64,000 nucleotides of DNA from a virus: the IMG/VR virus record IMGVR_UViG_3300021963_000037, positions 62,001 to 126,000 of that record. The stretch is one strand, 5' to 3'. The position numbers and the translations under genes were made by a program. Each line of letters begins with the position of its first letter. Position 1 is the stretch's first letter. Under the pieces are notes generated by a model, which made no database searches, was not told where the DNA came from, and was given only the letters and a program-made list of their open reading frames with translations. This document shows positions 1 through 9,281 of this stretch, piece by piece.

Positions 1-2
1 AC

Positions 3-3000
3 AAAATATTTATAGTTCCATATACTGAATTAAAGGCAGTTGGATTTAATGCTGCTGAATATACAATTGCTGCTGAAAATTCTTTAGCAGCCGGAACATT
101 TACTGATAATAAGTTTTCAATTAATGGTACTCTAGTTGATGTTACTAGAGCTCTTGTTGGATGCTTATCACAATCTGAATATGGTTATAAAATATCATAC
201 GAAGGTACTAAGATAATTTTAGAAGATTATGCAGTTGGTTCTACACGAAAATCAACAATGTTTGGAATTAGAAAGGCAAATATATCTGATTTCCTATTAG
301 TTTCTGAAGGTTTATTAGAAGTGCCAACAAATACAAATTCAACTATCGTAACAAACTGGGATATTTACTATCCTTACGGTGGAGCAGTTGAAAACCGAGC
401 AGTTCTTGTTAAAACTGAAAATAAAGGTGTAGTTTCTATTGGAGACTTGGTTAAATCTGCGGTTTCAGATTCTTATGTAAAAATAACTCAAATCGTCGAA
501 GATCCAAAACAAGGTTTATGGAGAATTATCTTTGAAAAAGAGATTCAACTTCCAAATTCTAGAACAATTAATGTTTATCAAAAGTATCAAACTTCTTTTG
601 GTAGATTCCAGATATTCGATCTTAAAGATTTTGATTTTGATTTTCATGATACTTCTAATTCTGATTTAGGAGAGCTAGGCACTGAAGCGTACATATTAAC
701 ATCTCAACAATATGCTCAATATTCTCCATCATCAAATCCTGATATTTCAATACCTCAGGAAAACTATTATGCTAATTTGCTACCAGTCACTGTTGAAGAT
801 GTTATTGATAGAAGATCAAAAGTAAATTCATTAGAAGATCCAGGACAGGTTACTTCGTTTATAACTAATGTTACTTCCGAATATAATAGACTTAATGAAA
901 ATGAAATTAAAGAAACTGCTATTTTAAGTAGAGTAGTTCCAAGAATCAATAAGTTTGTACTTAAAGACGGATTTAATGCGAGAATGAAGCCCTATCACTT
1001 ATCTGTGAATGAATCATTTGGTATTAATAATCTATCGCCAAGCCTTAATGGTGATACTAGAAGTCCCGAACTTCTTAATATGGAACACTTCCATATTAAT
1101 AAAACACCATCGTTTGTTTTAGCAGATACTGGAAATTTATATAAAAATTCAAGCTATTTAGATTTTGGATTAGGTAGAATATTAAGTGCAGCGGATTTAA
1201 AGTCAACTACTTTTAACTATTTTGACAAATATTTTACTTGGAATGGAGGATATTCTGAAGCTGTGGTATTACAAAGTATCACGCAACGTCCAATTGGAGG
1301 TATTAATTTCCAAACTACATTTAATTTTAGTGGACCACTTTCCGTATCATCAAGAACGTATACAACAGGTACTTCTATTTTTAGAGTTGGTGGTACTCCA
1401 GCAATGTATGACGCTGATGTTACTATTCTAGCGGGCAGTAACAAAATGGTAACAGTCGGAACACATGGCACGAGTTCTATCAATTCATTTAAAGTAGGAG
1501 ATGTTGTTTATAGAAATTTAGATTCAAATGATGATCCAACCGGGTTATTCATTAAGAATAAAAGACAAAAAAGATATTCTAAATTTTCTGGTGGAAATTC
1601 AATAAATCAATATCCATCAACTATATTCAGAGGATTAAGATATACTTTAAAAAATAGGAAGGAAAGTACACTATCTCTTCCAAAGGAATTTATTGCATCA
1701 CCAGAAACAAACGGTTATAAGTTTGGATTTACAGTAAATTATACAGTTGCGGGTGATACAACAACTCCTACTTCTAAAGCAATAAGTGTTATTAAGAACG
1801 ATAAGTTTAAAAATGTTTGTATCTATGTTAATTTAACTTTACAAAACAATTTAGTAAAAGCTCTTCCTAGAAAAATATTCTATGAATTAGAAAATGCACT
1901 AAATTTAAGTGGAGATCCAGTAAATACAAATATCACCGGTACTCTTAATTTAAATGGAGCAAACTGGAATAACTTTGAATCTCAAAACTCTGGATTAACA
2001 TTGATTAAAGGTATCGGTACATCATTTAAGAGTCAAATTAACCTAGTTGATGGTAAGTTTACGTATTTATTATTTACAGCAGGTGGAGTAGTAAGAGCTC
2101 TTAAAGTTTATCAAGTTATTGGAGACGATGCAATTGTTGTAAAAGGATGGCCTAGAACAGTTACACCAACAAATGAATCAACATTTGAAACAGGTCCTGA
2201 GTGGACTACTGCTGGTTTAATTTCAACTACAATTCAAGAATCTTTTGTTTACACATATTATAAAGGAGGAAAAGGAGCATTTATTGAAACATTAGAATCT
2301 TTAAATTCAAAAAGAATTGCAGATTTATTTAATAACAATCCTTCTGAAATAGAGTACATAACTGTTAAAGAAGATGGTACGATTTTAAATAATCAATTTA
2401 TATTAAATATCGAAGATGGTACTCAAATTATTAAGCTTTCTAGTTTATCAACTGAAGTAGATAATGAGAAGCCAAAATCGTATAAGGTAACTGCTGACGA
2501 GATAGGTAAAACTATTAAGCAGAGAGACGATGAATATTTTACAGTTCTTAAAAGAATGAATGGTGATTATCTTCCTAAGTTTAGAGATGTTATGTTCTTT
2601 GAAGAGTTATATCCATCAAACGTTTATTATACATTAGATGGTGCAGGAGCACCGATTAAAAACAAGCAAACTATATTATACAATAAGTACAATAATATGG
2701 GTATTGTTTTTGGTTCAGCATACTCATTTACTGGAGAAGACCATTATGGATATTTAAAAAATTATTACTTCCATAAAGTTAATCCAGAATCAGCAGATGC
2801 AGTATTAAAATTGTCAACATCATCTGACAAATTGCCTTTATATCCTAAAATTGGAGAAATCGCAATTGGTAAAAAAGATTTTAATATTCTTAAATCTAAG
2901 TATGAAGATGATTACTATGTTAAGTGTCTATTGAATGACAAAACTGAAACTGCATATGGAACAATTAATCCTGTAGAAAATATTTCTTTCATGGCTTCAA

Positions 3001-3527
3001 CTGTTATGAAAGTAGATGACGTATACACACTTTCTAGATTTAATGCAACGCAAGTTGGTTCAGAACAAGAATTAACAAATGCCAAAATTAAAGCATCTAG
3101 AACTAATTCTATTTTCTGGTATGAAAATGATTCTAAAATATACATTGACTTTTATTTAAGATTTGCATTACTTGATGAGTTAATTGAAAAGGGTGTAAAC
3201 GATAAATTCAATAAATATATTACTCCATCAAAATCATACGGTGATATAACCACGATTGAAGATGATTTGGTTAAATATGTAGATTCTAATATTGTTCCAA
3301 GGTTTATAATTGACACTGTTGAACTATATGCCAAAGAGAGTAAAGATATATCAACTAATTTCGTATCAGTTGTAGATGTTACCGATATTGACCAGACGAC
3401 TTACACAAAGCAGTCTAATTTTACATATTCAACTTTTGCCGAAGATCGATTAGGATTCAGGCTAATATATAACAAAAGGCCTGGTTATAAATACGAATTT
3501 ATTCCTGCCATTAAAATAATCGCATAA
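3..3527 (+). CDS. Large tail/baseplate structural protein, 5' truncated by the window edge
   Basis: The frame is open from base 3 to the stop, so at least 1,175 codons are present and the true start lies upstream; the ATG at 258 is internal. The protein is beta-rich, has few Cys, and no signal peptide or membrane segment. A stretch around 1945-2150 has the pattern G-T-L then G-x-G-T-x-F then a short beta module ending in a hydrophobic strand, seen again in the 62038 gene; this kind of module is common in phage tail proteins. It ends 3 nt before the first fibre gene, so it probably belongs to the tail or fibre attachment apparatus. I cannot match it to a specific T4 baseplate protein. Confidence 0.6.
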   Translation, partial: KIFIVPYTELKAVGFNAAEYTIAAENSLAAGTFTDNKFSINGTLVDVTRALVGCLSQSEYGYKISYEGTKIILEDYAVGSTRKSTMFGIRKANISDFLLVSEGLLEVPTNTNSTIVTNWDIYYPYGGAVENRAVLVKTENKGVVSIGDLVKSAVSDSYVKITQIVEDPKQGLWRIIFEKEIQLPNSRTINVYQKYQTSFGRFQIFDLKDFDFDFHDTSNSDLGELGTEAYILTSQQYAQYSPSSNPDISIPQENYYANLLPVTVEDVIDRRSKVNSLEDPGQVTSFITNVTSEYNRLNENEIKETAILSRVVPRINKFVLKDGFNARMKPYHLSVNESFGINNLSPSLNGDTRSPELLNMEHFHINKTPSFVLADTGNLYKNSSYLDFGLGRILSAADLKSTTFNYFDKYFTWNGGYSEAVVLQSITQRPIGGINFQTTFNFSGPLSVSSRTYTTGTSIFRVGGTPAMYDADVTILAGSNKMVTVGTHGTSSINSFKVGDVVYRNLDSNDDPTGLFIKNKRQKRYSKFSGGNSINQYPSTIFRGLRYTLKNRKESTLSLPKEFIASPETNGYKFGFTVNYTVAGDTTTPTSKAISVIKNDKFKNVCIYVNLTLQNNLVKALPRKIFYELENALNLSGDPVNTNITGTLNLNGANWNNFESQNSGLTLIKGIGTSFKSQINLVDGKFTYLLFTAGGVVRALKVYQVIGDDAIVVKGWPRTVTPTNESTFETGPEWTTAGLISTTIQESFVYTYYKGGKGAFIETLESLNSKRIADLFNNNPSEIEYITVKEDGTILNNQFILNIEDGTQIIKLSSLSTEVDNEKPKSYKVTADEIGKTIKQRDDEYFTVLKRMNGDYLPKFRDVMFFEELYPSNVYYTLDGAGAPIKNKQTILYNKYNNMGIVFGSAYSFTGEDHYGYLKNYYFHKVNPESADAVLKLSTSSDKLPLYPKIGEIAIGKKDFNILKSKYEDDYYVKCLLNDKTETAYGTINPVENISFMASTVMKVDDVYTLSRFNATQVGSEQELTNAKIKASRTNSIFWYENDSKIYIDFYLRFALLDELIEKGVNDKFNKYITPSKSYGDITTIEDDLVKYVDSNIVPRFIIDTVELYAKESKDISTNFVSVVDVTDIDQTTYTKQSNFTYSTFAEDRLGFRLIYNKRPGYKYEFIPAIKIIA

Positions 3528-3530
3528 GGA

Positions 3531-6272
3531 ATGTCTATCGATATTAAAGAACTTTACAAATCCGATCTAGATCCAGCGTCTTCGTCACTGTGGTGGTCAA
3601 GCAAGAAAATTGAAAAACTTAACTGGAATTTCGATCAAATAGAATTGTTTGATGGTGGACCTTATGGACCTCAAGGATTTGAAGGTTCTATAGGATTTGA
3701 AGGTGCAACTGGAGTTCAAGGAGCTTCAGGTGTAAGAGGATTTCAAGGTACTCAAGGTGTTATTGGTGTAGTTGGTTTTAATGATTGGACAATAAACACA
3801 AAACCAAGTGGAACTAATACAACGATAAAATATAAAGAAGTAAAAAACAATCCAGCAAACTATCGTATAGGCTTCGCAGATACTGATACAGAATATGCTG
3901 AAAATGATAGTAGTGTTGCTGTTAAAAGATTTAACACAAAGAGTGCATTACAACCTAATTTAATTTTTATTGCTTCTAATATCGATGCTGGAAATACAAA
4001 CATTCCTGTTAGAGAACATTTTTATTATAATTTGTATGCAAATATAGATAATACTGGTGCTCTTACTAGTACTGTATTAGATTCTGGATTTAAAAATGTA
4101 ACTGATAGTAATTGGAAATTTAGACTTTCACCAACAGTAGGTGCTAGGTTTACATTTTTTACTCCAAAAAGTAACCCAACAACATTATTTGAATTAAATG
4201 CAACCGCATTTACGCCAAAGGTTGTTTCTACGTTTGATGGAGTTTCAACTATTAATGGTACTGTAAAAATCGCATCTAATATGTATGGTGCAGCAGGAAC
4301 CGGTAAAATTGCTGCAACTGCGTATGATACTAGTGGTCAATTAGGTACTGTGATGTGGAAAGAAGTGAATGAAGTATTACCTATCTTTCCAATAGGATCT
4401 ATTATTGCAGTTGATAAAGAATTTACAAGTCAATATTTTAATTTAGAAAAAACTGGAACCGTTAATAATTTAGCAGAAGTTGCTGGTTATGGATCTTTTA
4501 CTCCTACTTTTAAATTTGAGTACGGCGCTGGATTAGCATCAGGTAAATTTAAAGGATGGTACTTATGTAATGGTAAAACATGGTATAAAGGATCAGTTTC
4601 ATATACTTTACCAAATTTATGTAGCTTTGATTTAACAGTTGACTATCCAACATATTCTAGTTCTCTTTTAACACCACCTATATCAGGATATGGATCACTT
4701 ACATTTACAACAACTAATAGACAACATCTAGGAACTGCTCAAGTCGGATTTAAAGCTGATGAAGTATCTACTGGATATTATACTTATAATAATGGAACAA
4801 ATAGTCAAACTAAGGTTAAAGAATCTTATGTTGATGTTGGAGAACCATTAGTTACAATTTACGGTGGAGCAACAACATCAACTCAATTAAATACATCAAC
4901 TGGAAAAGGAGATGGATTATTATATCTATGTTTCTTAGGAGAAGATGGATTTATATGGGACACTGCTGGAACAGTTCCAACAGTTAGCGCAATATCTTTA
5001 GGTTACGATCTAGATGATTATGGAGATGCTTGTTCATCTTCAATAACTTCATTTGATTGTAATTTTGTAACGTCAACTTGGTCAGAAGCCAATAGTTGGA
5101 CTGCCAATGATAATAAATTATATGTTACAAATAGTTCTACTCTTGCTAATAGTGGATGGTATGCAAAAAGTGGAGTAGCAAGATATTGGAATAAAAACAC
5201 TGCTAAATTTGCAATTAGATTAGCATGTCCATCTTATACAGATATTCAATTAGTATATAACACAGCGGTAATTAATGCTGGAATAAACGGTGCTTTTAGT
5301 GGATTGACAAAATCAACATATTATATTAACGGATCTAGTTTATCAAATTCAACTAGCTTATTTACTAATTCAGGTGGTAGCACAAATGCAACACAAGGAT
5401 GGTATAGAGATTCTAGTTCTAGAAGATATTGGAATGGATCATCTTTTGAAGGAGCAATATTCACAGCAGATTATGTTAATGCTATTGACATATACACGCC
5501 ATTAGGATTTGAAACAACTTCTTCTGGCGCATGCGGTTTTTCATTAGAAATTTATGGATATTATCAAAACAGTATTGCAACTTCACAAACTTTTTCAGCA
5601 ATTTCAAATCTTTTTGTTGGAGATTCAAGTGCCGGTTCAGGCGTAATAAATTATGCAGATGCTGCATATTATTATAGCAATGGTTCTATTTACAGAAAAT
5701 GTAATAATAGTTCAACTGGAGCCTTAAACTCTGCTGTATCTTGTTCTTATTCGCCAAGTCCAAGTCCTACACCTGGTGGTGGAAGTGGAGGTTGCGTTCT
5801 TTTTGGAACTAGAATATCCATGAATGATGGTACTATCAAACAAGTTCAAGATCTTTCTATTGGAGATACTCTATATAGTAAAACAATTGTTGGATTACCA
5901 ATGTTAGAAAATACAAAAGATCTGTTTGAATGGAAATCTGATAAATTAGATATTTATGATGAAGATGTTACTGTTGTAGGAATTCAAACATTTAATGTCA
6001 ACGTAGTTCTTTCATTTAATGATGGTAAATTATTTACAACAAAAGACCACTTACACCTTTATAAATCTAATGGTTTATGGAAAATTGGATATGCCGTAGA
6101 TATTAAAACTGGAGATATGTTATTTACAGAAAAAGGAGTAGAATTAGAAGTTAATAGTATCGTTGAAACCAAAGGCCACTACATTGTTTATAAAGTTGAT
6201 GTTGAAGAAAATGATATGTTTTTTGCAAATGGAATATTAACTCATAATAAAGTAGAAGCTAGTCAAGAGTAA
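3531..6272 (+). CDS. Tail fibre: anchor, collagen repeats, tail-collar domain and C-terminal Hint domain
   Basis: 913 aa. Residues 1-40 form an anchor shared with the fibre at 6934 (both have an N-F-D-Q-I segment). Residues about 43-80 are Gly-X-Y collagen-like repeats. A tail-collar-type segment contains GWYLCNGKTW (about 340-350). The distal part has modules of the form GWY...RYWN, then a Ser-Pro-Gly linker (SPSPSPTPGGGSGG). From Cys755 to Asn906 there is a Hint (hedgehog/intein) domain: C-x4-G-T start block, D-L-S-I-G-D, a T-x-x-H block (TKDH) and terminal FFANGILTHN. The residue after His-Asn is Lys, not Cys/Ser/Thr, so self-cleavage is more likely than splicing. Fibre role is well supported; the Hint reaction is inferred. 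Confidence 0.8.
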   Translation: MSIDIKELYKSDLDPASSSLWWSSKKIEKLNWNFDQIELFDGGPYGPQGFEGSIGFEGATGVQGASGVRGFQGTQGVIGVVGFNDWTINTKPSGTNTTIKYKEVKNNPANYRIGFADTDTEYAENDSSVAVKRFNTKSALQPNLIFIASNIDAGNTNIPVREHFYYNLYANIDNTGALTSTVLDSGFKNVTDSNWKFRLSPTVGARFTFFTPKSNPTTLFELNATAFTPKVVSTFDGVSTINGTVKIASNMYGAAGTGKIAATAYDTSGQLGTVMWKEVNEVLPIFPIGSIIAVDKEFTSQYFNLEKTGTVNNLAEVAGYGSFTPTFKFEYGAGLASGKFKGWYLCNGKTWYKGSVSYTLPNLCSFDLTVDYPTYSSSLLTPPISGYGSLTFTTTNRQHLGTAQVGFKADEVSTGYYTYNNGTNSQTKVKESYVDVGEPLVTIYGGATTSTQLNTSTGKGDGLLYLCFLGEDGFIWDTAGTVPTVSAISLGYDLDDYGDACSSSITSFDCNFVTSTWSEANSWTANDNKLYVTNSSTLANSGWYAKSGVARYWNKNTAKFAIRLACPSYTDIQLVYNTAVINAGINGAFSGLTKSTYYINGSSLSNSTSLFTNSGGSTNATQGWYRDSSSRRYWNGSSFEGAIFTADYVNAIDIYTPLGFETTSSGACGFSLEIYGYYQNSIATSQTFSAISNLFVGDSSAGSGVINYADAAYYYSNGSIYRKCNNSSTGALNSAVSCSYSPSPSPTPGGGSGGCVLFGTRISMNDGTIKQVQDLSIGDTLYSKTIVGLPMLENTKDLFEWKSDKLDIYDEDVTVVGIQTFNVNVVLSFNDGKLFTTKDHLHLYKSNGLWKIGYAVDIKTGDMLFTEKGVELEVNSIVETKGHYIVYKVDVEENDMFFANGILTHNKVEASQE
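5793..6248 (+). other. Hint (intein-like) domain at the fibre C-terminus
   Basis: Codons 755-906 of the 3531 gene. The order of Hint blocks is visible: nucleophile Cys at the first position after Gly-Gly, the SIGD turn, the block B TxxH, and the C-terminal FANGxxTHN. At about 152 residues it fits a mini-intein or bacterial intein-like domain without an endonuclease. Only seven residues (KVEASQE) follow the terminal Asn. Confidence 0.75.
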
Positions 6273-6273
6273 T

Positions 6274-6888
6274 ATGGATTTTTATTATCAAATAGGAGAG
6301 TTTTCAACTACAACAATTTGGGGTCGACCTAGTTGGATGAAAATTAGAAGATTTCTATTAGAACTAAAGAAAACAGAAATTTATAATAAATACAAGATAA
6401 TCATATACGGTGGAATCATGTATGATATTAATAATACATGGGATCTAGATATTCAATTAGTATCTGAAAATTTAGATTCATACGAAGAATTAGAAAAGGA
6501 TTTGTATTTTATTTATGATATTGCGTTAAATAAGCATAGGCTTCTTGTAGATGCTGGATTTTTTTATAAAGAATGGAATCCAAATATAACTAAAACCGAT
6601 TTCTATTCAAATAATTACGATGACATTCCATTTGATTTTATTAAAATAGGATATATTAAAAAAATAATGGACGGTCAAATAGAAGAACATGACCGATTAG
6701 AAAAAGGAGAAGATTTTGTTGCTCGTTTAACTAAATATCTTGTTAAGCGTAGTAGATCTTATCCAAGTTGTTTGAACAAAAAAGGTCATGCACGATGGTT
6801 TAAACATGAAAATTCTAAAAAATTCTATACAATAGATGAATTTCTAGATGACACCGATGTTGATTTCTTTAATAAGACGAATAAGTGA
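6274..6888 (+). CDS. Pol-beta superfamily nucleotidyltransferase-like protein
   Basis: 204 aa, starting 1 nt after the Hint-fibre stop and so probably translated with it. Residues about 46-62 read YGG, nine residues, then DLDI, an exact fit to the G-[GS]-x(9-13)-D-h-[DE] signature of minimal nucleotidyltransferases; a possible third carboxylate is Asp in LLVDAGFF (about residue 92). The rest is charged and helical, with a basic patch (LVKRSRSYPS) and no membrane segment. The family moves NMP groups onto RNA, protein, antibiotics or metabolites; the substrate here cannot be read. Lying between two fibre genes, it might modify a fibre or a surface ligand, or be an accessory or anti-defence gene. 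Fold fairly likely, function unknown. Confidence 0.6.
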   Translation: MDFYYQIGEFSTTTIWGRPSWMKIRRFLLELKKTEIYNKYKIIIYGGIMYDINNTWDLDIQLVSENLDSYEELEKDLYFIYDIALNKHRLLVDAGFFYKEWNPNITKTDFYSNNYDDIPFDFIKIGYIKKIMDGQIEEHDRLEKGEDFVARLTKYLVKRSRSYPSCLNKKGHARWFKHENSKKFYTIDEFLDDTDVDFFNKTNK

Positions 6889-6902
6889 AAATAAAATCTA
6901 GA

Positions 6903-6912
6903 TAAATATAAA
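6903..6912 (+). promoter_or_regulatory. Possible divergent late promoter box upstream of the second fibre
   Basis: TAAATATAAA lies 22 nt before the 6934 ATG in the only gap between the nucleotidyltransferase and fibre 2. It resembles the TATATAA boxes ahead of other structural genes and T4 TATAAATA, but is a poorer match. Confidence 0.3.
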
Positions 6913-6933
6913 GACAAAAATACCTTAGAGTAG

Positions 6934-9264
6934 ATGCCAATAAATTTAAAACCGATATTAGATTCGCAGACCGATAACGAAAAGTTAGATGCGGTCAATT
7001 ATAATTTCGACCAGATCGTAAGTAACGGTGGTGGTCCAATGGGGTATCAAGGTGCTAAAGGAGCGCAAGGTTTAGATGGACTGACAGGTGCTCAAGGTTC
7101 TCAAGGTGTACAAGGATTTCAAGGTCGTCAAGGTCCTCAAGGACTTAATGCTAATGAGTATTGGATTAAAAATGACGGACCGCAAAATAACACATTGCAG
7201 CCTTTACATGATTCAGCAGGAGGACAAGTTAATCCTCCAACTGTTATGTTTGGTGTTGATGAAACAGATCCATTGTATGGACAAGTAGTTGATACTGCTT
7301 CTGTTTTAATTAATAGAAAATCTAGTGCGTATGTAAATAACTTAGAACTTACCGATGATGGCGTAACAAATTCAGATGGAAATAAAGTTTTTTATACTCT
7401 TAAATTAGAGGGTGGAAAAACCATATATGAAATGGGATTTGCAAATAACACGGTTGGATTACCAACTGAATGGAAACTATATGCAAATCATTTTTATTTT
7501 TCTGATGGTACAAATAATTTCTTAGCATTAGAATCTACTGGAATGACGGTTTATGTACCTGCTCTTTTTACAAATCCAGTAACATTCAATAATACCGTTA
7601 AAATAACTTCTGGTAATCCAGCTGCTGGTAAAATTTTAGTATCGAACGACAACGTTGGTACTGCAGTATGGAAATCAGCGTCTGAAATTTCTGGATTAGT
7701 TCCAGTTGGTACAATCGTACCGATATTAACTAGTGCTTTTGATAGTTCTAGTAATTTCTATAAGGACGCGATTAATGGTTCTCCATTACCCGCAACAGAC
7801 ACTTTAAAAATAAGACATGGTGCCGGTAAAGACAAATATGCAGGTTGGTATCTTTGTAATGGTAAAACTTGGACTAATGGAACTGGTACTTCAACTGAGG
7901 TTCCAGATCTAGTATCTTTTGATTATGAAATTGAAGAAAGAACTTCAGGTACAGGTTCTAATAAGCAAAATGCGGTAACTGTTATTAATACTAAACTTTC
8001 TCTTATTTCAGGTGGTAACGTTGCAGTAACAGCATCTTATGGCGCTAATCCAACGTATCCTAATAATTATACAATAACACAAGATATAGATGCTTCTGTA
8101 AATACTCTTAATGTTCCAACTTCAGGAGGAACTGCATATGATTTAACTAAATTAGTTTACATTATATACTTAGGAGATTCTGGATTATATTGGTCAGATG
8201 CAGGTGCTGCAGGTACAACAATAACACATTATTATGCGTTAGTATCTCGTAAATCAACTAGCAATAGTGATTCTGGAAATTATACGTTTACTGTTGGATC
8301 AACTTATACATTAACTGGTATTCAAGGATCTACACAAACGTTTACAATTACAATGACTCCTTCTGCTGGATATTCATTTACTAGTACATCAAATGTTGCA
8401 TTATATACTACTGGAATATTTGGAACTAATCCAGATGCTTCAGTTACACAAACAAGTGCATCAATTAACAGTTCAGGACAATTAGTCTTAACGTTAACTG
8501 ATTCTGATTTCCAAAATACTGGAAGTTCATTATCATATTTACAATTCGTTGGAAATGCAGTAGGATCAACTACTGGGACGGGAATCAATGTTAGTAAATC
8601 AACGGTTGGTTTCTCTGGAACAAGTTCAGCAGGTTGGACATCGAGTACTGTTTATATTTCAGCAACAGAAAATAATCTTTCAGATGCTACTGCACTAAAA
8701 AGTGTAAGTGATTTAAGTACAAATGCTCAAGCAGGATGGTATGCTCAAAACATATCAGGATCTGGATGGTGCTATAGATATTGGACAGGAAGTGGATTCT
8801 CAACATTAAAAATAACTGGATCTTCTACTGCTCCTGGAAGTTGGTATGATATATCATCAACTTCTGTTGCAATATATGGAACAGTTGGTAATATAATGTA
8901 TGCGAATGGAACATATAATGCATGTACATCTACTGTTAATCCAAATGATGTTGCAACTACAAAAATATGGTCAACTGTATCTAATTTAGATAATTTAGCG
9001 TCTGGTCAAAGTGCTTTTGCAGTAGGAGTTGCATCAGGTTCTAATGCTCCTGTAGATTTTTCATATGGAGGTACAACTTATGGAAGTGGATATATTTCAT
9101 CATCACCTTGTTATAGACTATTAAGTTATAACAATAATACAGGTATCGTAGCTAGACAATCAATATCTTGTGTTGAATACAATTCATCATACGATAATCC
9201 TGGAGGCGGAGGATATTGTTCAACATTCTCATCTGGAGGCGGAGGAGGATCATCGTTCTCATAA
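6934..9264 (+). CDS. Tail fibre paralogue: anchor, collagen repeats, tail-collar domain, Gly-rich C-terminus
   Basis: 776 aa. It follows the plan of the fibre at 3531: an N-terminal anchor (NYNFDQI), Gly-X-Y repeats at about 32-71, a tail-collar region with GWYLCNGKTW at about 305-315, and distal GWY...RYW modules. It ends differently: there is no Hint domain, but a short tail rich in Gly with two Cys (PGGGGYCSTFSSGGGGG). The pair look like a duplication followed by divergence or exchange of the receptor-binding tips. Probably a distal fibre or receptor-binding protein fixed to the baseplate by the shared N-terminus. Confidence 0.75.
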   Translation: MPINLKPILDSQTDNEKLDAVNYNFDQIVSNGGGPMGYQGAKGAQGLDGLTGAQGSQGVQGFQGRQGPQGLNANEYWIKNDGPQNNTLQPLHDSAGGQVNPPTVMFGVDETDPLYGQVVDTASVLINRKSSAYVNNLELTDDGVTNSDGNKVFYTLKLEGGKTIYEMGFANNTVGLPTEWKLYANHFYFSDGTNNFLALESTGMTVYVPALFTNPVTFNNTVKITSGNPAAGKILVSNDNVGTAVWKSASEISGLVPVGTIVPILTSAFDSSSNFYKDAINGSPLPATDTLKIRHGAGKDKYAGWYLCNGKTWTNGTGTSTEVPDLVSFDYEIEERTSGTGSNKQNAVTVINTKLSLISGGNVAVTASYGANPTYPNNYTITQDIDASVNTLNVPTSGGTAYDLTKLVYIIYLGDSGLYWSDAGAAGTTITHYYALVSRKSTSNSDSGNYTFTVGSTYTLTGIQGSTQTFTITMTPSAGYSFTSTSNVALYTTGIFGTNPDASVTQTSASINSSGQLVLTLTDSDFQNTGSSLSYLQFVGNAVGSTTGTGINVSKSTVGFSGTSSAGWTSSTVYISATENNLSDATALKSVSDLSTNAQAGWYAQNISGSGWCYRYWTGSGFSTLKITGSSTAPGSWYDISSTSVAIYGTVGNIMYANGTYNACTSTVNPNDVATTKIWSTVSNLDNLASGQSAFAVGVASGSNAPVDFSYGGTTYGSGYISSSPCYRLLSYNNNTGIVARQSISCVEYNSSYDNPGGGGYCSTFSSGGGGGSSFS

Positions 9265-9281
9265 TTAGTAATTAAATTAAA

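Noticed and set aside
258-260. ATG at 258 as the start of the first gene
   Set aside because: The frame is open back to base 3 with continuous protein-like sequence, so the gene simply continues beyond the window edge.
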